From contig CAJXUO010000114.1 in assembly GCA_913061425.1 (NCBI GenBank), positions 1-5,705 of the forward strand: DNA of 5,705 nt, read 5' to 3'. Source of the stretch: an uncultured Lutibacter sp. Lineage in GTDB: Bacteria > Bacteroidota > Bacteroidia > Flavobacteriales > Flavobacteriaceae. Within the stretch, counting starts at the first letter, position 1. The number at the start of each line of letters is the position of its first letter. The position numbers and the translations under genes are program-made. The notes beneath the pieces are model-generated. The model was not told the origin of the DNA, ran no database searches, and saw only the letters and a program-made list of their open reading frames with translations. Positions 1 through 5,705 of the stretch are shown piece after piece.

Positions 1-49
1 ATCTACACCTCTCTATTCGTCGGCAGCGTCAGATGTGTATAAGAGACAG
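1..49 (+). other. Residual Illumina Nextera/P5 adapter (not genomic)
   Basis: The first 49 bases match a known library adapter. Bases 1-8 (ATCTACAC) are the end of the P5 flow-cell oligo. Bases 9-16 (CTCTCTAT) are an 8-base i5 index identical to Nextera index 502. Bases 17-30 (TCGTCGGCAGCGTC) are the Nextera Read 1 overhang, and bases 31-49 (AGATGTGTATAAGAGACAG) are the Tn5 mosaic end used in tagmentation. The blocks are contiguous and in the order of a finished library molecule, so this is untrimmed adapter at a contig end rather than a Tn5 insertion. Genomic sequence begins at about position 50, and nothing can be said about the true neighbour to the left. Confidence 0.98.
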
Positions 50-84
50 TGTGTAAATTAAACGCTATTTAAGTTAATTAGTAG

Positions 85-115
85 TTGTTTTATTAAAAAG
101 AACATCGTATATTTG
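85..115 (+). promoter_or_regulatory. Flavobacterial sigma-A-type promoter for the small RNA
   Basis: A TTG at 85-87 (-33 element) is followed after 20 bases by TATATTTG at 108-115, which fits the Bacteroidota -7 consensus TAnnTTTG with a spacer in the usual range. Transcription would start about 4-7 bases further on, near 119-121. No gene start lies downstream on this strand, but a hairpin and then an intrinsic terminator do. The promoter therefore appears to serve a short non-coding transcript. It is the best-matching promoter in the window. Confidence 0.75.
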
Positions 116-118
116 TAC

Positions 119-188
119 CTGTAGGTGTTAAAACCTACTTCTTTTTCATAGCAATTTTCCCACTTAAGAAATTAAGTGGGTTTTTTTT
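119..188 (+). ncRNA. Putative free-standing small RNA, about 70 nt
   Basis: The segment lies between a consensus flavobacterial promoter (85-115) and an intrinsic terminator, and has no plausible reading frame. Its predicted structure is a 5' hairpin with GTAGGT at 121-126 pairing with ACCTAC at 133-138 around a 6-base loop. A pyrimidine-rich single-stranded stretch of about 20 bases follows (139-158, including CTTTTTCATAGCAA), then the 9-bp terminator hairpin at 159-180. It is convergent with lepA, whose stop is 38 bases beyond its 3' end, so it is not the leader of a same-strand gene in view. The Flavo-1 RNA family of Flavobacteriia is the first known family to test; I cannot confirm membership. 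The 5' end is inferred from promoter position. The alternative is a terminated leader or the tail of an unseen upstream transcript, but the good promoter argues against the tail. Confidence 0.62.
159..188 (+). terminator. Rho-independent terminator of the small RNA
   Basis: CCCACTTAA at 159-167 pairs perfectly with TTAAGTGGG at 172-180 around a GAAA tetraloop (168-171). Eight T residues follow directly at 181-188. The GC pairs sit at the base of the stem next to the T-tract, as in strong intrinsic terminators. On the other strand the hairpin is followed by AAAATTGC rather than a T-run, so it should end rightward transcripts only and is a poor terminator for lepA. Confidence 0.9.
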
Positions 189-225
189 ATGCTTTGTTTT
201 TTATGAAATTTTTAGGGAAGTCTAA

Positions 226-2022
226 TTAATCATTTAGTTTTAAAACGGCCATGAATGCTTGTTGAGGAATTTCTACATTTCCTACTTGTCTCATGCGTTT
301 TTTACCTTTCTTTTGCTTTTCAAGAAGTTTTCTTTTACGAGAAATATCTCCACCATAACATTTAGCAGTAACATCTTTACGAAGCGCTTTTATAGTTTCA
401 CGAGAAATAATTTTTGCACCAACCGCTGCTTGAATAGGGATATCAAATTGCTGTCTTGGAATTAATTCTTTTAATTTCTCACACATTTTTTTACCAATAT
501 TTTGTGCGTTATCAGCATGTATTAATGCAGAAAGCGCATCTACAGATTGACTATTAAGAAGTATGTCTAATCTTACTAATTTTGATTCTCTCATTCCTAT
601 TGGAGAGTAATCAAATGATGCATATCCTTTTGAAACAGTTTTTAATCTGTCATAAAAATCAAAAACAATTTCTGCCAATGGCATGTCAAAAGTCAATTCT
701 ACACGATTGGTAGTTAAGTAGGTTTGATTGGTAATCATTCCACGTTTTTCAATACATAAAGACATTACATTTCCTACGAAATCAGATTTTGTAATAATAG
801 TTGCCTTGATATATGGTTCTTCAATTCTATTGATTGTTGATGGATCAGGTAAATCTGACGGATTATTTAAGATAAATGCATCGTCAGGATTTTTATGGGT
901 ATACGCGTGATAAGAAACATTTGGAACTGTAGTAATAACAGTCATGTTAAATTCACGTTCTAATCGTTCTTGGATGATTTCCATATGTAGCATTCCAAGG
1001 AATCCACATCGAAAACCAAATCCTAATGCAGCGGAACTTTCAGGTTGAAAAACTAAAGAAGCATCATTCAATTGAAGTTTTTCCATTGAGTTACGCAACT
1101 CTTCATAATCTTCTGTGTCAACTGGATAAATACCTGCAAACACCATTGGTTTTACATCTTCAAATCCTTCTACAATATTTGTCGTAGGGTTTAAAGCATC
1201 TGTAATTGTATCTCCAACTTTTACTTCTTTGGCAGTTTTAATTCCTGTAATTAAGTAGCCTACATCTCCTGCTTTTACAGATTTTCTTACTACTTGTTCT
1301 AGTTTTAAAGTACCAACTTCATCAGCAAAATATTCTTGTCCTGTTGCAACAAATTTAATTTTTTGTCCTTTTTTAATTTCGCCATTAAAAACCCTGAAAT
1401 AGGTTTCAATTCCTCGAAAAGTATTGTAAACAGAGTCAAAAATTAAGGCTTGTAATGGAGCGTCTACATTTCCTTTTGGTGCAGAAATACGTTCGATGAC
1501 TGCTTTTAAAATATTTTCAACTCCAAAACCTGTTTTTCCACTTGCGTGAATCACTTCTTCAGGTTCACACCCTAAAAGATCCACGATATCATCAGTTACT
1601 TCTTCAGGATTGGCACTTGGTAAATCAATTTTATTTAGAATAGGAATAATCTCAAGATCATTTTCTAAGGCTAAGTATAAATTGGAAATTGTTTGTGCTT
1701 GAATACTTTGAGCAGCATCAACAATTAACAATGCACCTTCACATGCTGCGATTGAACGAGAAACCTCGTAAGAAAAATCTACGTGTCCAGGAGTATCTAT
1801 CAAATTCAAGATATATTCTTGACCTTCATAAGTATATTCCATTTGGATGGCATGTGATTTTATGGTAATTCCACGTTCACGTTCCAAGTCCATAGTGTCC
1901 AACAATTGATCTTTTTTTTCTCTGTCAGTAACAGAGCCAGTAAATTCAAGTAATCTATCTGCTAGTGTACTCTTACCGTGGTCAATATGTGCAATTATGC
2001 AAAAATTTCTAATGTGCTTCAT
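226..2022 (-). CDS. lepA: Elongation factor 4 (LepA), ribosomal back-translocase GTPase
   Basis: Full-length 598-residue LepA/EF4, a cytoplasmic translational GTPase. It acts on stalled or mistranslocated ribosomes and has been linked to 30S maturation. The G domain shows all motifs: G1 AHIDHGKST (11-19), RGIT (50-53), DTPGH (76-80, with catalytic His80), NKID (130-133) and SGKTG (161-165). Domain II follows at about 185-275, domain III at about 290-365, an EF-G domain V-like part at about 400-485, and the LepA-specific C-terminal domain at about 490-598 with its basic segment [19 protein letters not shown] domain IV is absent, which separates it from fusA. The start is fixed by the conserved [20 protein letters not shown]-terminus. 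No lepB lies next to it, unlike in Proteobacteria. No Shine-Dalgarno sequence is visible, and no convincing terminator lies beyond the stop on this strand. Confidence 0.98.
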   Translation of the reverse strand: MKHIRNFCIIAHIDHGKSTLADRLLEFTGSVTDREKKDQLLDTMDLERERGITIKSHAIQMEYTYEGQEYILNLIDTPGHVDFSYEVSRSIAACEGALLIVDAAQSIQAQTISNLYLALENDLEIIPILNKIDLPSANPEEVTDDIVDLLGCEPEEVIHASGKTGFGVENILKAVIERISAPKGNVDAPLQALIFDSVYNTFRGIETYFRVFNGEIKKGQKIKFVATGQEYFADEVGTLKLEQVVRKSVKAGDVGYLITGIKTAKEVKVGDTITDALNPTTNIVEGFEDVKPMVFAGIYPVDTEDYEELRNSMEKLQLNDASLVFQPESSAALGFGFRCGFLGMLHMEIIQERLEREFNMTVITTVPNVSYHAYTHKNPDDAFILNNPSDLPDPSTINRIEEPYIKATIITKSDFVGNVMSLCIEKRGMITNQTYLTTNRVELTFDMPLAEIVFDFYDRLKTVSKGYASFDYSPIGMRESKLVRLDILLNSQSVDALSALIHADNAQNIGKKMCEKLKELIPRQQFDIPIQAAVGAKIISRETIKALRKDVTAKCYGGDISRKRKLLEKQKKGKKRMRQVGNVEIPQQAFMAVLKLND

Positions 2023-2049
2023 TCTAAAATATTCGTTCTGTCAAAAGTG

Positions 2050-2057
2050 CAAATATA
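2050..2057 (-). promoter_or_regulatory. Probable -7 box of the lepA promoter
   Basis: Read leftward, this is TATATTTG, an exact TAnnTTTG match 27 bases before the lepA ATG. It would give a leader of about 20 bases. No TTG lies at the expected 17-23 bases upstream of it, so the -33 element is weak or absent. lepA may also receive read-through from the propeller gene 124 bp upstream, since no terminator is visible between them. Confidence 0.5.
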
Positions 2058-2146
2058 TAGGTTTTCTGTTTTAAATTTATACTTAATAATTAAATCAATC
2101 AGAATATATTTATTAGCCTTAAAAAAAGTATAAAACAGTAAGGTTA

Positions 2147-3235
2147 TTAGTCTTGCCACTCAGCAATAAATAAATTGGTGTCTTTTCCGCCTCCATTATT
2201 TCTGTTTGATGAGAAAATCAATTTTTTTCCATCATTAGAAAATACAGGAAAAGCGTTGAATGATTTTCCATACGTAATACGTTCAAGGTTTTTCCCATCA
2301 ATATCAATCATATATAAATCAAATGGAAATCCTCTAGGGCTTTCAAAATTAGATGAAAAGATAATTTTTTTTCCAGAAGGATGAAAGAACGGGCTCCAAT
2401 TTGCATTCCCCATTTTTGTTAATTGACGTAATTCAGAACCATCGGCATTACAAATATATAACTCCATTTCTGTTGGCTGAACAAGTCCTTGAGCCAATAA
2501 ATCTTTATATTCTTTAATTTCTTCTTCAGTTTTTGGTCTAGAAGAACGGAAAATTAATTTAGTTCCATCTGGCGAGAAAAATGCGCCACCATCATATCCT
2601 AACTCATGTGTAATTTGCGTTACATCTGTACCATCAATATTCATCGTATACAACTCAATATCTCCACTTCTTGTAGATGTAAAAACTATTTTGTCTCCTT
2701 TTGGAGAAACTGTAGGTTCTGCATCATATCCTTTTTCAGTGGTTAATTGATTCACAATAGTCCCTTCTAAATCTGCTACGAAAATATCGTACGAATCATA
2801 AATTGGCCATATATATTTTCCATTAACTTTCATAGGAGTTTCAGGGCACTTGTCATCACCAAGATGAGTAGATGAGTAGATAATGTGTTTATTGTCTTGC
2901 AAAAAATACGCGCAAGTTGTTCTACCTTTTCCACTACTTAGCATTGGTGGAATTTTATCTTCAAACGTTTCGCCAACATTCATTAAAAACATTTGATCAC
3001 ACTCAACACCCCATTTTTTATTGTTTGATTGAAATATGATTTTAGTATCGTCAAAACTCCAATATGCTTCTGCATTATCTCCACCAAAAGTTAATTGTTT
3101 TAGTGATTTGAAATGCTTTTCGCCTTTTAAAATTAAAGAGTTTTTTTGAGTAGTTTCGTTAGTGATTTCTTTTTCTGCTGTTTTTTTGCATGATATTAAA
3201 ACTAATGCAAAAGACACTATAAGTATGCGCTTCAT
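2147..3235 (-). CDS. TolB-like PD40 beta-propeller lipoprotein
   Basis: Predicted exported lipoprotein of 362 residues. The N-terminus MKRILIVSFALVLISC is a short signal peptide with lipobox LISC and lipidated Cys16, then a polar linker to about residue 40. The rest is made of WD40-like/PD40 repeats of the TolB type, consistent with six blades at about 46-97, 104-165, 170-209, 214-273, 278-321 and 326-360. Typical signatures are SPKGDKIVFTSTRSGDIELY (177-196), SPDGTKLIFRSS (221-232), HPSGKKIIFSS (285-295) and SNDGKKLIFSSNR (333-345). The TolB N-terminal domain and neighbouring tol-pal genes are missing, so it is not the Tol-system TolB. Blade 4 carries a charged insert (about 234-256), and four cysteines (79, 108, 130, 262) lie in the exported part. 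Such propellers usually bind peptides or proteins; the ligand is unknown. The ATG is chosen by the signal peptide; an AGGA lies too close to the ATG to act as a ribosome binding site. Confidence 0.88.
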   Translation of the reverse strand: MKRILIVSFALVLISCKKTAEKEITNETTQKNSLILKGEKHFKSLKQLTFGGDNAEAYWSFDDTKIIFQSNNKKWGVECDQMFLMNVGETFEDKIPPMLSSGKGRTTCAYFLQDNKHIIYSSTHLGDDKCPETPMKVNGKYIWPIYDSYDIFVADLEGTIVNQLTTEKGYDAEPTVSPKGDKIVFTSTRSGDIELYTMNIDGTDVTQITHELGYDGGAFFSPDGTKLIFRSSRPKTEEEIKEYKDLLAQGLVQPTEMELYICNADGSELRQLTKMGNANWSPFFHPSGKKIIFSSNFESPRGFPFDLYMIDIDGKNLERITYGKSFNAFPVFSNDGKKLIFSSNRNNGGGKDTNLFIAEWQD

Positions 3236-3283
3236 TTCCTGTTAATTTCTAAGATTTATAGATATTGAAAAATAATTTTGTTT

Positions 3284-3319
3284 TTGATTATTTCTTAAGT
3301 TTATTATTAACTAATTTTG
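3284..3319 (+). promoter_or_regulatory. Promoter for the M28 peptidase gene
   Basis: TAATTTTG at 3312-3319 matches the TAnnTTTG -7 box and would start transcription near 3324-3326, about 18 bases before the ATG. The nearest TTG is at 3284-3286 with a 25-base spacer, somewhat longer than the usual 17-23, so the -33 element is uncertain. The box is the left arm of the palindrome shared with the leftward promoter. Confidence 0.5.
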
Positions 3320-3329
3320 TACAAAATTA
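3312..3329. repeat. 18-bp perfect palindrome between divergent genes
   Basis: TAATTTTGTACAAAATTA reads identically on both strands with no spacer, centred between 3320 and 3321. Each half contains TAATTTTG, so the same element supplies a -7 box to both divergent genes. It could also be a dimeric repressor site, but symmetry of the promoter boxes explains it without a regulator. Confidence 0.85.
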
Positions 3330-3351
3330 AACCGAAATACTTATGAAACAA
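3322..3351 (-). promoter_or_regulatory. Promoter for the TolB-like lipoprotein gene
   Basis: Read leftward, a TTG (3351-3349) is followed after 19 bases by TAATTTTG (3329-3322), a full Bacteroidota -33/-7 pair. Start would fall near 3315-3318, giving a leader of about 80 bases. The -33 element lies within the first codons of the divergent peptidase gene, and the -7 box is the right arm of an 18-bp palindrome (3312-3329). No other TAnnTTTG box for this strand exists in the spacer. Confidence 0.6.
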
Positions 3352-4560
3352 TATTTTATATTGATATTTTTTTTAGCATTAATTTCTTGTAACATAGAAA
3401 AACAGGACTCGAAAATTCAAGAAGATGTTGCTTTTTTAGCTGATGATAAATTAGAGGGAAGAGGAACAGGAACAGCAGGAGAGCGTTTAGCCTCAGAATA
3501 TATAGCGAACCGATTTAAAAAATTAGGAATCGCGCCAAAAGGAGATGAAGGCTATTTTCAAGAGTTTAATTTTAAGCCAAAAACAGGTCCACATTCTGAA
3601 GTTAAATTTATAAATCAAAAAGAAGATGGGTCAATAACTGGAAGAAATGTTTTAGGGTTTATAGATAATAAAGCCGAAAACACGGTTGTAATTGGTGCTC
3701 ATTATGATCATTTAGGTTATGGAAATGAAGGCTCATTATATAGAGGAGAAAAAGCAATTCATAATGGCGCAGATGATAACGCAAGTGGAGTAGCGGTGAT
3801 GCTGAATTTAGCAACTAAATTAAAAAAAGAAAACACAAATAATAATTATCTTTTCATGGCATTTTCGGGAGAAGAAATGGGACTTTTAGGTTCAAATTAT
3901 TTTGTGAAAAATGCAACTGTAGATACTAAGAAAATCAACTATATGATTAATATGGATATGGTTGGTAGATTAAAAGACAGCACGCTTGCCGTTTATGGAA
4001 CAGGGACTTCACCTATTTGGAGACAAACCATAAGTTCATTAAATGATGATTTTAATTTAGTAGAAAAAGAGTCAGGAGTTGGGCCATCAGATCACACTTC
4101 TTTTTATTTAAATGATATTCCTGTACTACATTTTTTTACAGGTCAGCATGAAGATTATCACAAGCCATCTGATGATCAAGAATTATTGAATTATGAAGGG
4201 ATGTATCAAATTTCAGATTATATTTTCTCTATTGTTTCTGATTTAGATAATAATGGAAAATTGGTATTTAAAAAGACTATAAACGAATCTGAATCAGCAC
4301 CAAGATTCAAAGTTACATTAGGGGTCATTCCAGACTATCTTTTTGAAGGTAAAGGAATGCGTATTGATGGAGTTTCTGACGGAAAATCTGCAGAAAAAGC
4401 AGGAATTATAAAAGGTGATGTAGTCGTAAAAATGGGAACTATTGAGATTGTAGATATGATGAGTTACATGATAGGATTGTCAAAATTTGAAAAAGGAAAT
4501 TCAACTACTGTTGAAGTTTTGAGAGACGGAAAAATTGTTGAAGTTAAGGTGACATTTTAA
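3343..4560 (+). CDS. M28 zinc metallopeptidase lipoprotein with C-terminal PDZ domain
   Basis: Predicted exported aminopeptidase-type protein of 405 residues. MKQYFILIFFLALISC gives a short signal peptide with lipobox LISC and lipidated Cys16. The M28 catalytic domain spans about 25-300 and has every expected metal or catalytic residue: HYD (His120, Asp122), GADDNASG (Asp144/Asp145), SGEE (general base Glu177, ligand Glu178), NMDMVGR (Asp205), and DYHKPSDD with ligand His273. This indicates an active enzyme with two zinc ions that removes N-terminal residues from peptides. There is no protease-associated insert. Residues about 320-405 form a PDZ domain (GMRIDGVSDGKSAEKAGIIKGDVVVKMG), a peptide-binding module known on some bacterial M28 enzymes. 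It is divergent from the TolB-like lipoprotein and 97 bp upstream of dusB. The substrate is unknown; a role in nutrient peptide degradation or envelope quality control is inference. Confidence 0.93.
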   Translation: MKQYFILIFFLALISCNIEKQDSKIQEDVAFLADDKLEGRGTGTAGERLASEYIANRFKKLGIAPKGDEGYFQEFNFKPKTGPHSEVKFINQKEDGSITGRNVLGFIDNKAENTVVIGAHYDHLGYGNEGSLYRGEKAIHNGADDNASGVAVMLNLATKLKKENTNNNYLFMAFSGEEMGLLGSNYFVKNATVDTKKINYMINMDMVGRLKDSTLAVYGTGTSPIWRQTISSLNDDFNLVEKESGVGPSDHTSFYLNDIPVLHFFTGQHEDYHKPSDDQELLNYEGMYQISDYIFSIVSDLDNNGKLVFKKTINESESAPRFKVTLGVIPDYLFEGKGMRIDGVSDGKSAEKAGIIKGDVVVKMGTIEIVDMMSYMIGLSKFEKGNSTTVEVLRDGKIVEVKVTF

Positions 4561-4608
4561 CGAAACACACAGTATTTCTACATCAAGAATAGTTAATGTA
4601 TTAATTTA

Positions 4609-4639
4609 TTTATAGCGAAATAATAAATCCTTATTTTTG
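4609..4639 (+). promoter_or_regulatory. Probable dusB promoter
   Basis: TATTTTTG at 4632-4639 fits the TAnnTTTG -7 box. Twenty bases upstream there is only a partial -33 match (TTT at 4609-4611). Predicted start near 4644-4646 leaves a leader of only about 12-14 A-rich bases before the TTG start codon. No terminator hairpin is visible between the peptidase gene and this site, so read-through is also possible. Confidence 0.5.
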
Positions 4640-4657
4640 CAAAAAAAACAATAATAA

Positions 4658-5638
4658 TTGATTAAAATAGGAAACATAGAATTGCCGGATTTTCCATTGC
4701 TACTTGCGCCAATGGAAGATGTTAGTGACCCGCCATTTAGAGCCTTATGTAAAGAGCAAGGAGCAGATGTTGTGTATACTGAGTTTATTTCATCGGAAGG
4801 ACTTATTCGAGATGCTGCAAAGAGTATTAAGAAACTAGATATTTACGAAAAGGAACGTCCTGTAGGAATACAAATTTTCGGAGCAAATCTAGAGAGTATG
4901 CTTCAAACGATAGATATTGTAGAGAAATCTAAGCCAGATATAATAGATATTAATTTTGGATGCCCTGTCAAAAAAGTTGTTTCTAAAGGAGCAGGAGCAG
5001 GAATTTTGAAGGATATTTGCTTAATGGAAAAGCTGACGGCTGAAATGGTGAAAAGAACAAATTTGCCAGTTACAGTTAAAACGCGTTTAGGTTGGGACCA
5101 TGATTCTATAAAAATTGTTGAAGTTGCAGAAAGGTTACAAGATGTAGGATGTGCGGCTATTTCTATTCATGGTAGAACACGTGCTCAAATGTATAAAGGA
5201 GATGCTGATTGGAGACCAATTGCTGCCGTTAAAAACAATCCAAGAATGCATATTCCTGTTTTTGGAAACGGAGATGTAGACACGCCAGAAAAAGCACTGG
5301 AAATGAGAGATGTTTATGGATTAGATGGTGCAATGATAGGAAGAGCAAGTATTGGTAATCCATGGTTTTTTAAACAAGTAAAACATTTTTTTGAAACTGG
5401 TGAGCATTTACCAGAAATTACGGTTGCACAGAGAGTTGAAACGGCTAAGAGACATCTTCAAATGGAAATAGATTGGAAAGAAAGTGAGATGCAAGGTGTT
5501 CTTGAGACAAGACGTCATTATGCAACGTATTTCAAAGGGATTCCACATTTTAAAGAATATAGAATGAAAATGGTGACATCTAACTCTTCTCAAGAGGTAT
5601 TTGATGCATTTGATGAGGTTTTGCAAAAATTTGGTTAA
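4658..5638 (+). CDS. dusB: tRNA-dihydrouridine synthase (DusB family)
   Basis: Complete FMN-dependent enzyme of 326 residues that reduces specific uridines in the tRNA D-loop to dihydrouridine in the cytoplasm. The TIM-barrel domain (about 1-240) carries APMEDVSDPPFR (17-28), the active-site motif DINFGCPVKKV with catalytic Cys102, VKTRLGW with Lys141, HGRTR (171-175), the phosphate-binding GNGDV (203-207) and GAMIGRASIGNPW (224-236). A helical tRNA-binding domain fills about 245-326. The start is TTG: an in-frame TAA lies directly before it, and the first internal ATG (residue 19, in APMED) would cut into the barrel. The resulting N-terminus (M)IKIGNIELPDFPLLLAPM matches the family's usual N-terminus. 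No Shine-Dalgarno is present. The stop overlaps the ATG of the next ORF (TAATG). Confidence 0.96.
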   Translation: MIKIGNIELPDFPLLLAPMEDVSDPPFRALCKEQGADVVYTEFISSEGLIRDAAKSIKKLDIYEKERPVGIQIFGANLESMLQTIDIVEKSKPDIIDINFGCPVKKVVSKGAGAGILKDICLMEKLTAEMVKRTNLPVTVKTRLGWDHDSIKIVEVAERLQDVGCAAISIHGRTRAQMYKGDADWRPIAAVKNNPRMHIPVFGNGDVDTPEKALEMRDVYGLDGAMIGRASIGNPWFFKQVKHFFETGEHLPEITVAQRVETAKRHLQMEIDWKESEMQGVLETRRHYATYFKGIPHFKEYRMKMVTSNSSQEVFDAFDEVLQKFG

Positions 5639-5705
5639 TGATTTATATACTATACATTCTTATAGGTTATTTTGGATATAAAGTAATTAGTATTCTGTAT
5701 AGAAT
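5638..5705 (+). CDS. Start of an unidentified hydrophobic ORF, cut by the window end
   Basis: An ATG at 5638-5640 overlaps the dusB stop in the sequence TAATG and stays open for 22 codons to the edge of the window. The visible peptide, MIYILYILIGYFGYKVISIL, then Tyr-Arg, is strongly hydrophobic with aromatic residues and ends in a positive charge, as expected for a first transmembrane helix. The one-base overlap is typical of translational coupling, so it is probably co-expressed with dusB. The family is not recognisable from this fragment, and a chance short ORF cannot be ruled out. Confidence 0.5.
   Translation, partial: MIYILYILIGYFGYKVISILYR

Noticed and set aside
31..49. Tn5 mosaic end read as a natural transposon terminus
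   Set aside because: It is directly preceded by the synthetic Read 1 overhang, an index and the P5 tail, and there is no transposase or second end.
159..180. Hairpin as a bidirectional terminator also ending lepA
   Set aside because: On the leftward strand the stem is followed by AAAATTGC, with no T-tract.
259..910. Short rightward ORFs at 259-465 and 728-910
   Set aside because: Both lie wholly inside lepA on the opposite strand, have low-complexity content and no promoter or family features; they are antisense shadows.
2117..2143. CCTTA/TAAGG inverted repeat as a terminator after the propeller gene
   Set aside because: Only 5 bp with a 17-base loop, and no T-run follows it in the leftward direction.
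2175..2384. Rightward 69-codon ORF
   Set aside because: It is antisense to the well-conserved PD40 repeats of the propeller gene and has no independent support.
2147..3235. True TolB of the Tol-Pal system
   Set aside because: It lacks the TolB N-terminal domain, is lipidated rather than soluble, and has no tolQRA or pal neighbours.
3273..3280. Second TAATTTTG in the divergent spacer as a promoter
   Set aside because: No TTG at a workable distance upstream; the box at 3312-3319 gives a shorter leader and lies in the palindrome.
5408..5626. Leftward 72-codon ORF
   Set aside because: It is antisense to the C-terminal domain of dusB and has no recognisable features.
1..5705. A defence, CRISPR, phage or mobile system
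   Set aside because: All long reading frames belong to housekeeping or envelope families, and no direct-repeat arrays, integrase, transposase or toxin-antitoxin pair is visible.

Overview
The window is AT-rich DNA from a member of the Bacteroidota, most probably a marine-type Flavobacteriaceae. Three things point there: TAnnTTTG promoter boxes in front of most transcription units, the lack of Shine-Dalgarno sequences before the genes, and protein sequences of flavobacterial type (LepA, DusB, and two short LISC-box lipoproteins). Genus cannot be named from the sequence alone.

Positions 1-49 are not genomic. They are the end of an Illumina P5/Nextera adapter, comprising flow-cell tail, 8-base i5 index, Read 1 sequence and 19-base Tn5 mosaic end. 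Native DNA starts at about 50, so the left edge is a contig end. Next comes a compact rightward unit with a flavobacterial promoter (85-115), a predicted RNA of about 70 nt with two hairpins (about 119-188), and a strong intrinsic terminator (159-188). It looks like a free-standing small RNA gene.

The rest is chromosomal housekeeping and cell-envelope sequence. lepA (elongation factor 4, 2022-226, leftward) converges on the small RNA. Upstream of lepA on the same strand is a TolB-like six-bladed PD40 propeller lipoprotein (3235-2147). Divergent from it is an M28 zinc peptidase lipoprotein with a C-terminal PDZ domain (3343-4560). The two divergent genes share a 107-bp spacer holding an 18-bp perfect palindrome, and each arm of that palindrome is a TAnnTTTG box. 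dusB (tRNA-dihydrouridine synthase, 4658-5638) follows rightward, starts with TTG, and its stop overlaps the ATG of a hydrophobic ORF that runs off the window.

lepA and dusB both serve translation. The propeller protein and the peptidase are probably both lipid-anchored in the periplasm or outer membrane and may act on related peptide or envelope substrates, though that link is inference. I found no CRISPR array, tRNA, rRNA, insertion sequence or defence system. The least ordinary items are the small RNA, the symmetric divergent promoter and the uncleaned adapter.
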